Shown: in pieces, positions 1 through 5,614 of the stretch
Layout: the number at the start of each line of letters is the position of its first letter
Numbering within the stretch: the first letter of the stretch is position 1
NCBI GenBank assembly: GCA_009701105.1
Contig: WLKU01000095.1
Location: forward strand, 1 to 5,614
Direction of reading: 5' to 3'
Source of the DNA: Actinomycetota bacterium
Lineage (GTDB): Bacteria > Actinomycetota > Acidimicrobiia > Acidimicrobiales > Ilumatobacteraceae
Length of the DNA stretch: 5,614 bases
The notes under the pieces: model-generated
What the model was told of the DNA's origin: nothing
Seen by the model: the letters and a program-made list of their open reading frames with translations, nothing else
Databases searched by the model: none
Program-made: the position numbers and the translations under genes

Positions 1-440
1 GCAAGTGGCTCGAAGACCCCGCCAACAACAATGATGATCGCAAACGCCCGTTGGATGATAAAGGAATTCTGCAGGCTGCCGCACTCGCCGATCGGCTGAC
101 CGACTTTGCGCCAACACTGTTGTTGTCGAGCCCATTCATGCGTTGTATACAGACTCTCGAATCGCTCGGAGTAACTCTTGCGATCACTGTGACATCCGAC
201 GAACGTCTTGCAGAAGACAATCCGTTTGAGCCGATTCTCGAACTACTCGAGAGCTGTCCAGACAACGCAGTGCTCTGCAGCCACGGAGACATGATTCCTA
301 TGGTGACCGATGCACTCGAACGCCGCGGCATGGTGGTCACTGGAATGCGCGACTCGCGCAAGGCTTCAGTGTGGGTGCTTGAGCGTCAAAATGGCATCAT
401 CGTGCGTGGTCATGCGTGGCCACCACCAACTATTGATTAA
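1..440 (+). CDS. Histidine phosphatase family protein (SixA/MutT1 C-terminal-like), 5'-partial
   Basis: This is the C-terminal 145 residues of a histidine phosphatase (phosphoglycerate-mutase-like) protein, read in frame from base 3 and open at the left edge. The TTG at 51 is not the start: the same frame reads on upstream as conserved sequence (KW..., then DDRKRPLD, then KGILQA). Visible motifs are SSPFMRC (visible residues 42-48), with the phosphate-binding Arg encoded at 141-143; the acidic segment ERLAE; and CSHGD, with the second catalytic His encoded at 282-284. The first catalytic motif (RHG/RHA) must lie off the left edge. The family removes phosphate from phosphohistidine proteins or small phosphoesters; the substrate here cannot be told. 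The DDRKRPLD segment and spacing resemble both stand-alone SixA and the C-terminal domain of actinobacterial MutT1, so an N-terminal NUDIX domain outside the window is possible. It is convergent with the ccm operon and overlaps its last gene by 11 bp; no functional link is implied. Confidence 0.88.
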   Translation, partial: KWLEDPANNNDDRKRPLDDKGILQAAALADRLTDFAPTLLLSSPFMRCIQTLESLGVTLAITVTSDERLAEDNPFEPILELLESCPDNAVLCSHGDMIPMVTDALERRGMVVTGMRDSRKASVWVLERQNGIIVRGHAWPPPTID

Positions 441-1161
441 GAGCAGTCGCTACTTCTGCTCGAATTGAATCGACGAAACCTTTCACTTCTGCTGGCGGAT
501 TCATCGCTGCGCAAATATCGAGTTGCTCTTTAGCTCCAGCAGCATCACCTGCAAGACGAAACCGCACGATGCCAAGAAAGCAGTGAGCATCGGCGTAGTC
601 GGGCTCTACTTCAATTGCACGACCAAGGCCTTGCGTCGCTGCAGCAAGTGCCAACAGTTTCATATCTTCTGGCGCATCACGTGCAACGAGCGCAATCAGC
701 CATGAGCGATACGTCAGTGCCTCTACATGATCTGGGTTGAGCGCCAATACTTTTGAATACAAATCAATTGCCGTTTTTGGTTCAGAAAAATTGAGTGCTC
801 GTGCTTGAGACAACATCGATGCGGTTGAGTCTTCGATCCCGCCACTAATTGTTTGGCCAGGCAATCGTTGTCCTGACTGTTGGGCCACAAACCAACCAGC
901 CGCACCTGCAATGAGCACGACAACAGCAACTGATCCAACTTTGCGCTTCATCGATGCGCGAGGTCGAGCCGCACGAGCATCTACGCCCGCATCCAAAACC
1001 TTGATGATTTGCGCTGCACGATGTACATATCCATTTTTCAGTACTCGGTAATCTTCATCGTCAATATCACCAGCCGCATTTTCGCGCTCAAGGTCGCGCA
1101 AAGATTCCAGTAAGAACCTGCGCTCTTCTTCTAGGCTCGCTTGCTCGTCCGGATTAATCAT
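430..1161 (-). CDS. ccmI: CcmI/CycH-like cytochrome c biogenesis TPR protein
   Basis: This 243-residue protein is the last gene of the ccm operon. Residues 8-57 form an acidic helical segment (LEEERRFLLESLRDLERE, then GDIDDEDY) like the N-terminal domain of CcmI family proteins. One membrane helix follows at about 75-93. The rest is probably extracytoplasmic and holds two or more TPR-like helix pairs, at about 127-160 (AIDLYSKVLALNPDHVEAL) and 172-205 (GLGRAIEVEPDYADAHCFLG). In System I, CcmI binds apocytochrome c and presents it to CcmF/CcmH. The protein is shorter than many proteobacterial CcmI proteins and has one clear membrane helix rather than the usual two, so the exact topology and equivalence are inferred. 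Its ATG overlaps the ccmH stop as ATGA with no strong ribosome binding site, which points to translational coupling. Its TAG stop (430-432) lies inside the end of the convergent phosphatase gene. Confidence 0.82.
   Translation of the reverse strand: MINPDEQASLEEERRFLLESLRDLERENAAGDIDDEDYRVLKNGYVHRAAQIIKVLDAGVDARAARPRASMKRKVGSVAVVVLIAGAAGWFVAQQSGQRLPGQTISGGIEDSTASMLSQARALNFSEPKTAIDLYSKVLALNPDHVEALTYRSWLIALVARDAPEDMKLLALAAATQGLGRAIEVEPDYADAHCFLGIVRFRLAGDAAGAKEQLDICAAMNPPAEVKGFVDSIRAEVATALNQ
441..461. other. Small inverted repeat at the convergent gene junction, possible weak terminator
   Basis: GAGCAG (441-446) and CTGCTC (456-461) form a perfect 6-bp stem with a 9-base loop, starting on the base after the phosphatase TAA. 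It lies within the last codons of the CcmI-like gene. On the minus strand it is followed by TTAATCAATAG, which is A/T-rich but not a run of T; on the plus strand no T run follows. A terminator role for either gene is only a possibility, and a 6-bp repeat could occur by chance. Confidence 0.22.
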
Positions 1162-1652
1162 GTATTCAAATCCGTCACATTTTTAAAAGCCATAGCAGCA
1201 TCTACCAATGCACTATCTTCAGCGCTCACTGCACCATCATCGGCAGTCCGCCATTTTCTAAACACCACGCCAAGTGCTGCCGCACCGCAGATCAATGCAG
1301 CAATCGGCAATGCCCACACCAACGAATCAATGCCAGTTGAGCGAGGTAGGAGCAATACCTGACCACCAAAGCGTTGCTCGATATAGGCAATCGTTTCGTC
1401 ATCGGTGCGCAAACCGCTGCCAACTTGTCGTGCAACCTCTGCGCGAATTGCTTCTGCAGCCGATGCCCGAGACACATACACGCTCTCGCCCTGACAGGTA
1501 GGGCAAGCAAGTCGCATCGTGATTGCATCAATGCGATCTTGTTGCGAACGTGGGCCACTGTCGCGCAATCCACCAAAAAGTAATAGTCCGCTAGCAATCG
1601 CAGCCATAAAGACCCACGAATACTTGTTGTTGAATTTGTTTGATGTGCTCAT
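1158..1652 (-). CDS. ccmH: Cytochrome c maturation protein CcmH (thiol oxidoreductase)
   Basis: This 164-residue membrane protein corresponds to the CcmH domain of System I. Helix one is at about 12-28 and helix two at about 111-131. Between them is the family signature RLACPTCQGESV, with the redox pair C50/C53 (LRCxxCQ in the family). It is followed by the conserved stretch RFGGQVLLLP and then LVWALP leading into the second helix. With CcmG, CcmH reduces or resolves the disulfide of the apocytochrome CXXCH motif on the outer face of the membrane so that heme can be attached. The gene codes only the CcmH part; the CcmI part, fused in E. coli CcmH, is the separate downstream gene. The ATG at 1652 overlaps the ccmG stop as ATGA, and the ccmI start overlaps its own TGA in the same way. 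The upstream sequence lacks a good Shine-Dalgarno, so coupled translation is likely. Confidence 0.93.
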   Translation of the reverse strand: MSTSNKFNNKYSWVFMAAIASGLLLFGGLRDSGPRSQQDRIDAITMRLACPTCQGESVYVSRASAAEAIRAEVARQVGSGLRTDDETIAYIEQRFGGQVLLLPRSTGIDSLVWALPIAALICGAAALGVVFRKWRTADDGAVSAEDSALVDAAMAFKNVTDLNT

Positions 1653-2212
1653 GACCCAAACTGCACTTTCAGTATCGACATCTGCTCGTCGAGCAAGCCT
1701 TCCGAGAGTTGCCCAGCAATGCGTAAGCGCACATAACCATTTGGGTCAATGATCCACGTCTCCGGCACCTTGGCAACTCCAAACGCAACTGCAATACTGC
1801 CGTCATTGTCGCGAATCTTTTGCCAGTCACCCTTGTTCTCTGCAAAAAATGCCAAAACTGCACTGTCGTTGTCATCATTGATCACCGTGTACATCTCTGC
1901 TGGATTGTCGGTCGACAATTGGTTTTGCACAAATGTAAGAAGAAGCGGATGTTCGATCCGACAAGGAACACAGGTTGAGTTGAAAAAGTTGAGTACGACC
2001 CACGAGCCTTTGCGACGAGCCAAGTCGAATGGTTTGTCTTCAAGAGTTGTTGTCACTACCGCCGGCGCTGGTTGCCCAAGCAGCGGCGAGTCGGCGTTGT
2101 CGGATGGATTTGGTTTTGCACTCACCAACACCCACAGCAAACACACAAGCACAATGCCCACCACGGTCGCTGCGATTGGTGCAACTCGTTTTGCTTTTTT
2201 CTCACTCAACAT
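1649..2212 (-). CDS. ccmG: Membrane-anchored thioredoxin-like protein CcmG/DsbE
   Basis: This is a thioredoxin-fold thiol-disulfide protein held by an N-terminal signal anchor (helix about 11-31 in the 187-residue form). The active site is NFFNSTCVPCRIEHP with C81 and C84; the residue before the first Cys is Thr where the family usually has Trp. The cis-proline loop with the CcmG-typical PET motif is GVAKVPETWIIDPNG (P150). Family knowledge says CcmG keeps CcmH and/or the apocytochrome CXXCH cysteines reduced outside the membrane, in the Ccm pathway. I chose the ATG at 2212 (MLSEKK...), which overlaps the ccmF stop by 11 bp. An in-frame TTG at 2224 would add four residues and a 23-bp overlap; neither has a convincing ribosome binding site. 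A generic TlpA/ResA protein is the alternative by sequence alone, but the position between ccmF and ccmH supports CcmG. Confidence 0.92.
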   Translation of the reverse strand: MLSEKKAKRVAPIAATVVGIVLVCLLWVLVSAKPNPSDNADSPLLGQPAPAVVTTTLEDKPFDLARRKGSWVVLNFFNSTCVPCRIEHPLLLTFVQNQLSTDNPAEMYTVINDDNDSAVLAFFAENKGDWQKIRDNDGSIAVAFGVAKVPETWIIDPNGYVRLRIAGQLSEGLLDEQMSILKVQFGS

Positions 2213-4169
2213 CGTTGCTGCCAATCAGTGCCGACGTTGCATCGGTTGGTTTACGTCGTCGACCTGGAAACGCCGCCAACAGCGTGCCGAGTGCCATCAA
2301 AAACCCGCCGATCCATAGCCACACAAGCAGTGGCTTGATGAAGACCTTGATGTGCGCCTCACCAGAGTCTTGCTTTACGGGTGGTTCGAGCGTGAGATAG
2401 ATGTCTCCCAGAATGCCCGTCTTCACCGAAGGCGTACCGATGTTCATGCCAATCTTCGTGTACTTGGTGATGGCAGGAGCATATGCATTGCCGCCATCAA
2501 TTGAGATCAGCGCCTTCACACTGATGGCACGATCGGTTGTTTCTTCGACAATCTTGATCAACTCAAAACTGTGTCCAGAGAAATATGCGGGTGTACCAGT
2601 TTTTAAAAACAATTCTTGGCTGTGCGTAAAACTGTTTGACGCAGCGAGCGCTACTGCAATCAAAATGACGCCAACATGCACAATCATTCCACCGTTTGTG
2701 CGACCAACTAATCCGCGCAGGCCCTGCTTGCGTGTAGCCAACACCACCTGACGTAATGCCGAGCCACTCGCAAACCCACCGAGAGCAAACGTAAGCAATG
2801 GCATAAACCCGGTTGCACCAACAACAACACTGATGCCCAATGCCCCGACGCCACACCATGCTGGCCAAAACAACCGAGTGCTCAGCAACTCGGTAGACGC
2901 CTTGCGCCACGGCAGCACCGGAGCAATGGCCATCAGCGTGAGCAAGGCGATACCGATCGGTGCAACAAGTCGGTCAAAGAACGGTTCACCAACGACAATG
3001 GTGCGCGACTGAAGTGCTTCAATCACAAGTGGGAAAACTGTGCCAAGTAAAACAACAAATGCAAACAGGGCAAACAACACGTTGTTAATTAAAAACGCGC
3101 CCTCGCGCGAGACAACCGAGTCGATACTGCCCGGCGCATGCAATCTGTCACCGCGCCAACCGATCAAGCCAATCGAAACAATCACGATGATGGCAAAGAA
3201 TGCCAGCAACCAAGGGCCAATTGCGCTTTCGCTAAATGCGTGCACGCTGTTGAGCACACCGCTACGAGTAAGAAACGTGCCGAGAATTGTCAAGCTAAAT
3301 GTGGAAACAAGCAACGAAAGATTCCACACTCGCAACATGCCGCGACGTTCTTGCACCAACACCGAGTGAATGTATGCGGTTGCAGTGATCCATGGAAGCA
3401 ATGAAGCGTTCTCAACTGGGTCCCATGCCCACACGCCACTCCATCCCAATACTTCGTAACTCCACCAACTGCCAAGAATGATTCCGAATGTGAGAAACCC
3501 CCACGCAAACAGCGTCCACCTGCGGGTGGCCAATAGCCAACCTTCACCAACCCTGCCTGTAACAAGTGCGCCAATTGCAAACGCAAATGGCACTGTTACT
3601 CCTACATAACCCAAATACAACAGCGGTGGATGAAACATCACCAAGATGTGATTTTGCAACAGCGGGTTTGGCCCTGGTCCGTCAAATACTCCGGGTGCAC
3701 CTACAGCAAACGGATTTGCTGGACCGAACGACAGCAAAAAGAAAAACATTGAGACAATGAACATCACCCCCATTGCCCAGTTGGCCAACACGTCGTCCAT
3801 TTTTTTGCGCAACCAAAAACAAACGGCCAAGGTGTAGCCCGCCAAAATAAGCACCCACATGAGAAGTGATCCCTCAAGAGCACTCCACACTGCTGCAAAG
3901 TTGTAGAGCGCGGGCGTTGCAGTTGAACCAACTTTTTGCACATACGCCATCGAAAAATCGCGTGTGATCATTGCATATTCCATGGTCGCAAAAGCACCAA
4001 CGGCTGCTGCAAAAATCAATATTGCAAAACGCGGAATCAGCCGAGCAACAGATTGATCTCGTGAGCGTGCACTACTGATCGAGGCAAGTGCACCAAACAG
4101 CGAGCCGATGATGCCAACGAGCAAGAACGCTCGCCCGATTGAGCTGCTTATCCCGCCTGCGGCGAACAT
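2202..4169 (-). CDS. ccmF: Heme lyase CcmF (cytochrome c-type biogenesis)
   Basis: This 655-residue polytopic protein (about 15 membrane helices by eye; E. coli CcmF is about 647) is the System I heme lyase. It takes heme from holo-CcmE and attaches it to the CXXCH cysteines of apocytochrome c. The WWD heme-handling domain is at about 233-256: GSWWSYEVLGWSG followed by VWAWDPVENAS. All four histidines known as heme ligands in E. coli CcmF have clear counterparts at a constant offset of seven: H180 in MFHPPLLYLGYVG, H268 in AYIHSVLVQERRG, H310 in VLNSVHAF and H498 in GGMIVHVGV. A large extracytoplasmic domain lies at about 513-612, before the last helix (613-633) and a basic GRRRK stop-transfer tail. 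The ATG at 4169 lies inside the end of ccmE (22-bp overlap) and has an AGAGG ribosome binding site seven bases upstream. The 3' end overlaps ccmG. Confidence 0.97.
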   Translation of the reverse strand: MFAAGGISSSIGRAFLLVGIIGSLFGALASISSARSRDQSVARLIPRFAILIFAAAVGAFATMEYAMITRDFSMAYVQKVGSTATPALYNFAAVWSALEGSLLMWVLILAGYTLAVCFWLRKKMDDVLANWAMGVMFIVSMFFFLLSFGPANPFAVGAPGVFDGPGPNPLLQNHILVMFHPPLLYLGYVGVTVPFAFAIGALVTGRVGEGWLLATRRWTLFAWGFLTFGIILGSWWSYEVLGWSGVWAWDPVENASLLPWITATAYIHSVLVQERRGMLRVWNLSLLVSTFSLTILGTFLTRSGVLNSVHAFSESAIGPWLLAFFAIIVIVSIGLIGWRGDRLHAPGSIDSVVSREGAFLINNVLFALFAFVVLLGTVFPLVIEALQSRTIVVGEPFFDRLVAPIGIALLTLMAIAPVLPWRKASTELLSTRLFWPAWCGVGALGISVVVGATGFMPLLTFALGGFASGSALRQVVLATRKQGLRGLVGRTNGGMIVHVGVILIAVALAASNSFTHSQELFLKTGTPAYFSGHSFELIKIVEETTDRAISVKALISIDGGNAYAPAITKYTKIGMNIGTPSVKTGILGDIYLTLEPPVKQDSGEAHIKVFIKPLLVWLWIGGFLMALGTLLAAFPGRRRKPTDATSALIGSNDVE

Positions 4170-4633
4170 TCCTGTGCCTCTGCTTTTTCCAATCGGTCTT
4201 CGTTGTCGGCAGCATATGTATTGGAGTGTTTCACTTCAATACGTGTTGCCTCGAAAACTTCACCAACCAAACGGCCCTGTGCAACAACCGGTATGCACTC
4301 CTGAAAAATTCCGCCCGGGTCGCCTTCATACACAACTTGAATGGTTTTCTCATTGAAGATCATCACGAAGTTTGTGGAGTTATTGACCGACTTCAATGAC
4401 CCCTGTTCAACTGTGCCTTGCACACGAATGCGCCTGCCTGGCTCGCACCCATCGCGGCTTCCAATTTCGTCGACATTGCAGTAGTAGTCAATTGCTGATG
4501 TTAAAAACTGGGTGACGATGGTGCCACCTGCGACCACAATCACGATGAGCAGCGCGACGTAACCCCATCTTGCATTGCGCTTACGTGGTGCGAGTGGCGC
4601 GTTTACTTCAGACGTGCGCGGCGTTAAGTCCAA
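4148..4633 (-). CDS. ccmE: Heme chaperone CcmE (TTG start)
   Basis: This 161-residue protein has one N-terminal membrane anchor (about 22-44) and an extracytoplasmic OB-fold-like domain. Family features in order are NVDEIG (53-58), RIRVQGTVEQGSL (68-80), the strand region FVMIFNEKTIQVVYEGDPG (89-107), IPVVAQGRLVG (114-124) and the heme site VKHSNTYAADNE. The heme-linking residue should be H136 and the axial tyrosine Y140, giving the HxxxY motif; the usual HDENY is HSNTY here. CcmE receives heme from CcmABCD, binds it covalently and passes it to CcmF. Four cysteines (C52, C63, C113, C156) are more than most CcmE proteins carry; C52 and C63 could form a disulfide. The TTG start overlaps ccmD by 10 bp and is backed by AAGGA six bases upstream. 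The next in-frame Met (91) would remove the anchor and half the domain. Confidence 0.94.
   Translation of the reverse strand: MDLTPRTSEVNAPLAPRKRNARWGYVALLIVIVVAGGTIVTQFLTSAIDYYCNVDEIGSRDGCEPGRRIRVQGTVEQGSLKSVNNSTNFVMIFNEKTIQVVYEGDPGGIFQECIPVVAQGRLVGEVFEATRIEVKHSNTYAADNEDRLEKAEAQECSPQAG
4177..4181 (-). promoter_or_regulatory. Ribosome binding site of ccmF
   Basis: AGAGG lies seven bases before the ccmF ATG, inside the 3' end of ccmE. It supports the ATG at 4169 despite the 22-bp overlap with ccmE, and suggests ccmF can recruit ribosomes itself. Confidence 0.6.
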
Positions 4634-4758
4634 GGTTTGTCCTTGTCGGCAACTTTGCTTGCCAAATCGCGACCCTGCGAAAGAGTTCTGACAACGAGAG
4701 CGACGATCACAACAAATGTCGTGCCATAGACCGCAGCAATAAACCCAAGATGATCCAT
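4624..4758 (-). CDS. ccmD: CcmD, small heme exporter accessory protein
   Basis: This is a 44-residue gene filling the space between ccmC and ccmE: ATG at 4758-4756, TAA at 4626-4624. The product starts MDHLGFIAAVYGTTFVVIVA, with one membrane helix (about 5-23), and then a basic-rich cytoplasmic tail (RTLSQGRDLASKVADKDK). Length, an aromatic/AAVYG-type N-terminus, the single helix and the charged tail all match CcmD. In System I, CcmD joins the CcmAB-CcmC-CcmE complex and is needed to release holo-CcmE. The start codon shares one base with the ccmC stop (TAATG), an AGGG motif lies seven bases upstream, and the 3' end overlaps the ccmE TTG start by 10 bp. CcmD sequences are poorly conserved, so the name rests on position and shape as well as on residues. 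Confidence 0.9.
   Translation of the reverse strand: MDHLGFIAAVYGTTFVVIVALVVRTLSQGRDLASKVADKDKPWT
4640..4644 (-). promoter_or_regulatory. Ribosome binding site deciding the TTG start of ccmE
   Basis: AAGGA lies six bases before the TTG at 4633, inside the 3' end of ccmD. It supports the TTG as the real start of ccmE: no other in-frame start codon near it would leave the membrane anchor complete. Confidence 0.65.
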
Positions 4759-5519
4759 TACTTCACCCTGCTGCTTTCAATGGCACTTTCGCTTGCGCGT
4801 TCGCGCAGTGCAGCATCAAGTTGTGTCATCTGCATTGCGTCCTGCATCGCGAGCACCCGTTGACGATGCATGACCAACCATGCAAAGGTCATTGTAAAAC
4901 CAATTACACCCACAAGCAGTGTCGTCAGCATCGATCCATCCATCTTGATATCACCATCGCCACTCAGCACGCTTGCCTTCTGATGCAATGAACGCCACAT
5001 CAACACACTGAAGTGCACAAGCGGAATTTCGAGAACTGCAAGTAGCGCAATCACTGCCGACCTGCGCGCTCGTTGTTCAACCGAGCCACCAAGACCACGC
5101 ACTGCCAAGTAACCGATATAGGTCACTAGTAAAAAAGATGTTGTTGTCAGTCGAGGATCCCATGCCCAATATGAACCCCAAGTAATACGACCCCACAGGC
5201 TGCCACTCAGCAGAGTCATGGCCATAAAGACCACGCCGACTTCTGCAGATGCTCCTGCCACACGGTCAAAACCCATCGCATGCTTGCGACTGAGCAACCA
5301 ACACGCCGACGCCAAGGCAGTAACTATGAATGCAAGATATGCAACCCACGCAGTAGGCACGTGCACGTACATAATTCGCACTGCGTCACCTTGGTCAACA
5401 TCTTTTGGAGTGACGATCAATCCACCAATCACGACCCAAGCCATTGACACAATTGCCAACGCACCGATTAACCGTGTTGTTGGAGTCGCAACCCGCGCAT
5501 TAAATGTTTGTGCGTTCAT
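4758..5519 (-). CDS. ccmC: Heme exporter / heme handling protein CcmC
   Basis: This 253-residue protein has six predicted membrane helices, at about 17-37, 52-76, 92-110, 126-141, 153-169 and 197-217. The WWD heme-binding motif is WGSYWAWDPRLTT (114-126). The two external heme-ligand histidines expected for CcmC are H53 in IMYVHVPTAW and H179 in MWRSLHQ. CcmC presents heme to CcmE on the outer face of the membrane and is the minimal partner for CcmE heme loading. RIMYVHVPTAW with the DPRLT ending separates it from the related CcsA/CcmF families. A 36-residue charged tail after the last helix (QRVLAMQDAMQMTQLDAAL...) may form a cytoplasmic helix; its role is unknown. The ATG at 5519 follows the ccmB stop by 14 bp and has a GAGGAG ribosome binding site nine bases upstream. 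The stop shares one base with the ccmD start. Confidence 0.96.
   Translation of the reverse strand: MNAQTFNARVATPTTRLIGALAIVSMAWVVIGGLIVTPKDVDQGDAVRIMYVHVPTAWVAYLAFIVTALASACWLLSRKHAMGFDRVAGASAEVGVVFMAMTLLSGSLWGRITWGSYWAWDPRLTTTSFLLVTYIGYLAVRGLGGSVEQRARRSAVIALLAVLEIPLVHFSVLMWRSLHQKASVLSGDGDIKMDGSMLTTLLVGVIGFTMTFAWLVMHRQRVLAMQDAMQMTQLDAALRERASESAIESSRVK
4766..4769 (-). promoter_or_regulatory. Ribosome binding site of ccmD
   Basis: AGGG sits seven bases before the ccmD ATG, within the last codons of ccmC. Together with the TAATG stop/start junction it supports translation of the 44-residue ccmD frame. Confidence 0.5.
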
Positions 5520-5528
5520 CGATGGCTA

Positions 5529-5534
5529 CTCCTC
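5529..5534 (-). promoter_or_regulatory. Ribosome binding site of ccmC
   Basis: GAGGAG lies nine bases before the ccmC ATG and overlaps the last base of the ccmB TAG stop. It is the strongest Shine-Dalgarno sequence in the window and supports the chosen start of ccmC. The ccmB-ccmC gap is only 14 bp, so there is no space for a separate promoter here. Confidence 0.8.
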
Positions 5535-5614
5535 TATTCCTCTATCAGCGATCCGAATGACAAAATTCCACCGAGCCCAAATGCGGCAGCAAAGACAACG
5601 AGCACTCCAACCCA
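5534..5614 (-). CDS. ccmB: Heme exporter permease CcmB, C-terminal end (partial)
   Basis: Only the last 26 codons and the TAG (5536-5534) are in the window; the gene continues beyond the right edge. The visible peptide begins WVGVLVVFAAAFGLGGILSF and ends GSLIEE: one hydrophobic helix, then a short acidic end like that of CcmB proteins (helix ending ...LLEE). CcmB is the membrane subunit of the CcmAB ABC transporter, which works with CcmC and CcmD to release holo-CcmE. The frame was found by reading the sequence between the right edge and ccmC. The identification rests mainly on the operon order (ccmB directly before ccmC) and the fit of the C-terminus, because the fragment is too short for firm homology. 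The reading frame itself is clear, and its stop lies just before a strong ribosome binding site for ccmC. Confidence 0.78.
   Translation of the reverse strand, partial: WVGVLVVFAAAFGLGGILSFGSLIEE

Noticed and set aside
51..440. TTG at 51 as the start of a 129-residue phosphatase
   Set aside because: In-frame upstream codons encode conserved family sequence (KW..., DDRKRP) with no stop, so the gene is simply cut by the window edge.
634..652. CTTGC...GCAAG inverted repeat in the ccmI-like gene
   Set aside because: It is a 5-bp stem inside coding sequence with no T run or other context, easily due to chance.
2213..2224. TTG at 2224 as the ccmG start
   Set aside because: The ATG four codons later gives a complete signal anchor and a shorter overlap; the TTG has no Shine-Dalgarno support. 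It remains possible.
1749..2318. Long plus-strand open frame (189 codons) across ccmG and the end of ccmF
   Set aside because: It is antisense to two well-supported genes, has no recognisable domain, and its residue composition (Ser/Thr/Arg/Cys-rich) is typical of a shadow frame.
2401..2751. Plus-strand frame of 116 codons within ccmF
   Set aside because: It is fully antisense to conserved CcmF coding sequence, with no family signature and no ribosome binding site that I could support.
1..5614. Search for CRISPR repeats, insertion sequence ends, tRNA genes or a hidden novel system
   Set aside because: No spaced direct repeats, transposase frames, tRNA-like cloverleaf or unexplained non-coding stretch was seen; almost every base belongs to a recognised gene.

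Overview
The window is a compact cytochrome c maturation (System I, Ccm) operon on the minus strand. A histidine phosphatase gene reads toward it from the left edge. Transcription of the ccm genes runs from right to left in the order ccmB (3' end only), ccmC, ccmD, ccmE, ccmF, ccmG, ccmH, ccmI-like. This is the classical ccm order; ccmA, expected upstream of ccmB, lies beyond the right edge if present. The promoter must also lie off the right edge, because no intergenic gap in the window can hold one.

Region by region: 1-440 (+) is the C-terminal part of a SixA/MutT1-like histidine phosphatase, entering from the left edge. 430-1161 (-) is a CcmI-like TPR membrane protein. 1158-1652 (-) is CcmH. 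1649-2212 (-) is CcmG. 2202-4169 (-) is CcmF. 4148-4633 (-) is CcmE with a TTG start. 4624-4758 (-) is CcmD, a 44-residue gene easily missed. 4758-5519 (-) is CcmC. 5534-5614 (-) is the end of CcmB. Every junction from ccmC to ccmI overlaps (by 1, 10, 22, 11, 4 and 4 bp), and the convergent pair at 430-440 overlaps by 11 bp. There is no gene-free stretch longer than 14 bp.

How the genes work together: CcmAB with CcmC and CcmD load heme onto the chaperone CcmE and release it. CcmE carries heme covalently on a histidine (HxxxY motif) to CcmF, the heme lyase. CcmG and CcmH handle the thiols of the apocytochrome CXXCH motif, and the CcmI-like protein is expected to hold apocytochrome c. All key residues of these roles that should be visible are present.

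Organism: base composition is roughly balanced. The phosphatase fragment resembles the C-terminal half of actinobacterial MutT1-type proteins (DDRKRPLD segment), and the CcmE has a divergent HSNTY motif. This suggests an actinobacterium, perhaps an aquatic Acidimicrobiia-like lineage, but this is inference; a Chloroflexi-like source is not excluded. Most cultured Actinobacteria use System II, so a System I operon would be worth noting there. I saw no mobile element, CRISPR array, tRNA or rRNA, and no evidence of an undescribed system.
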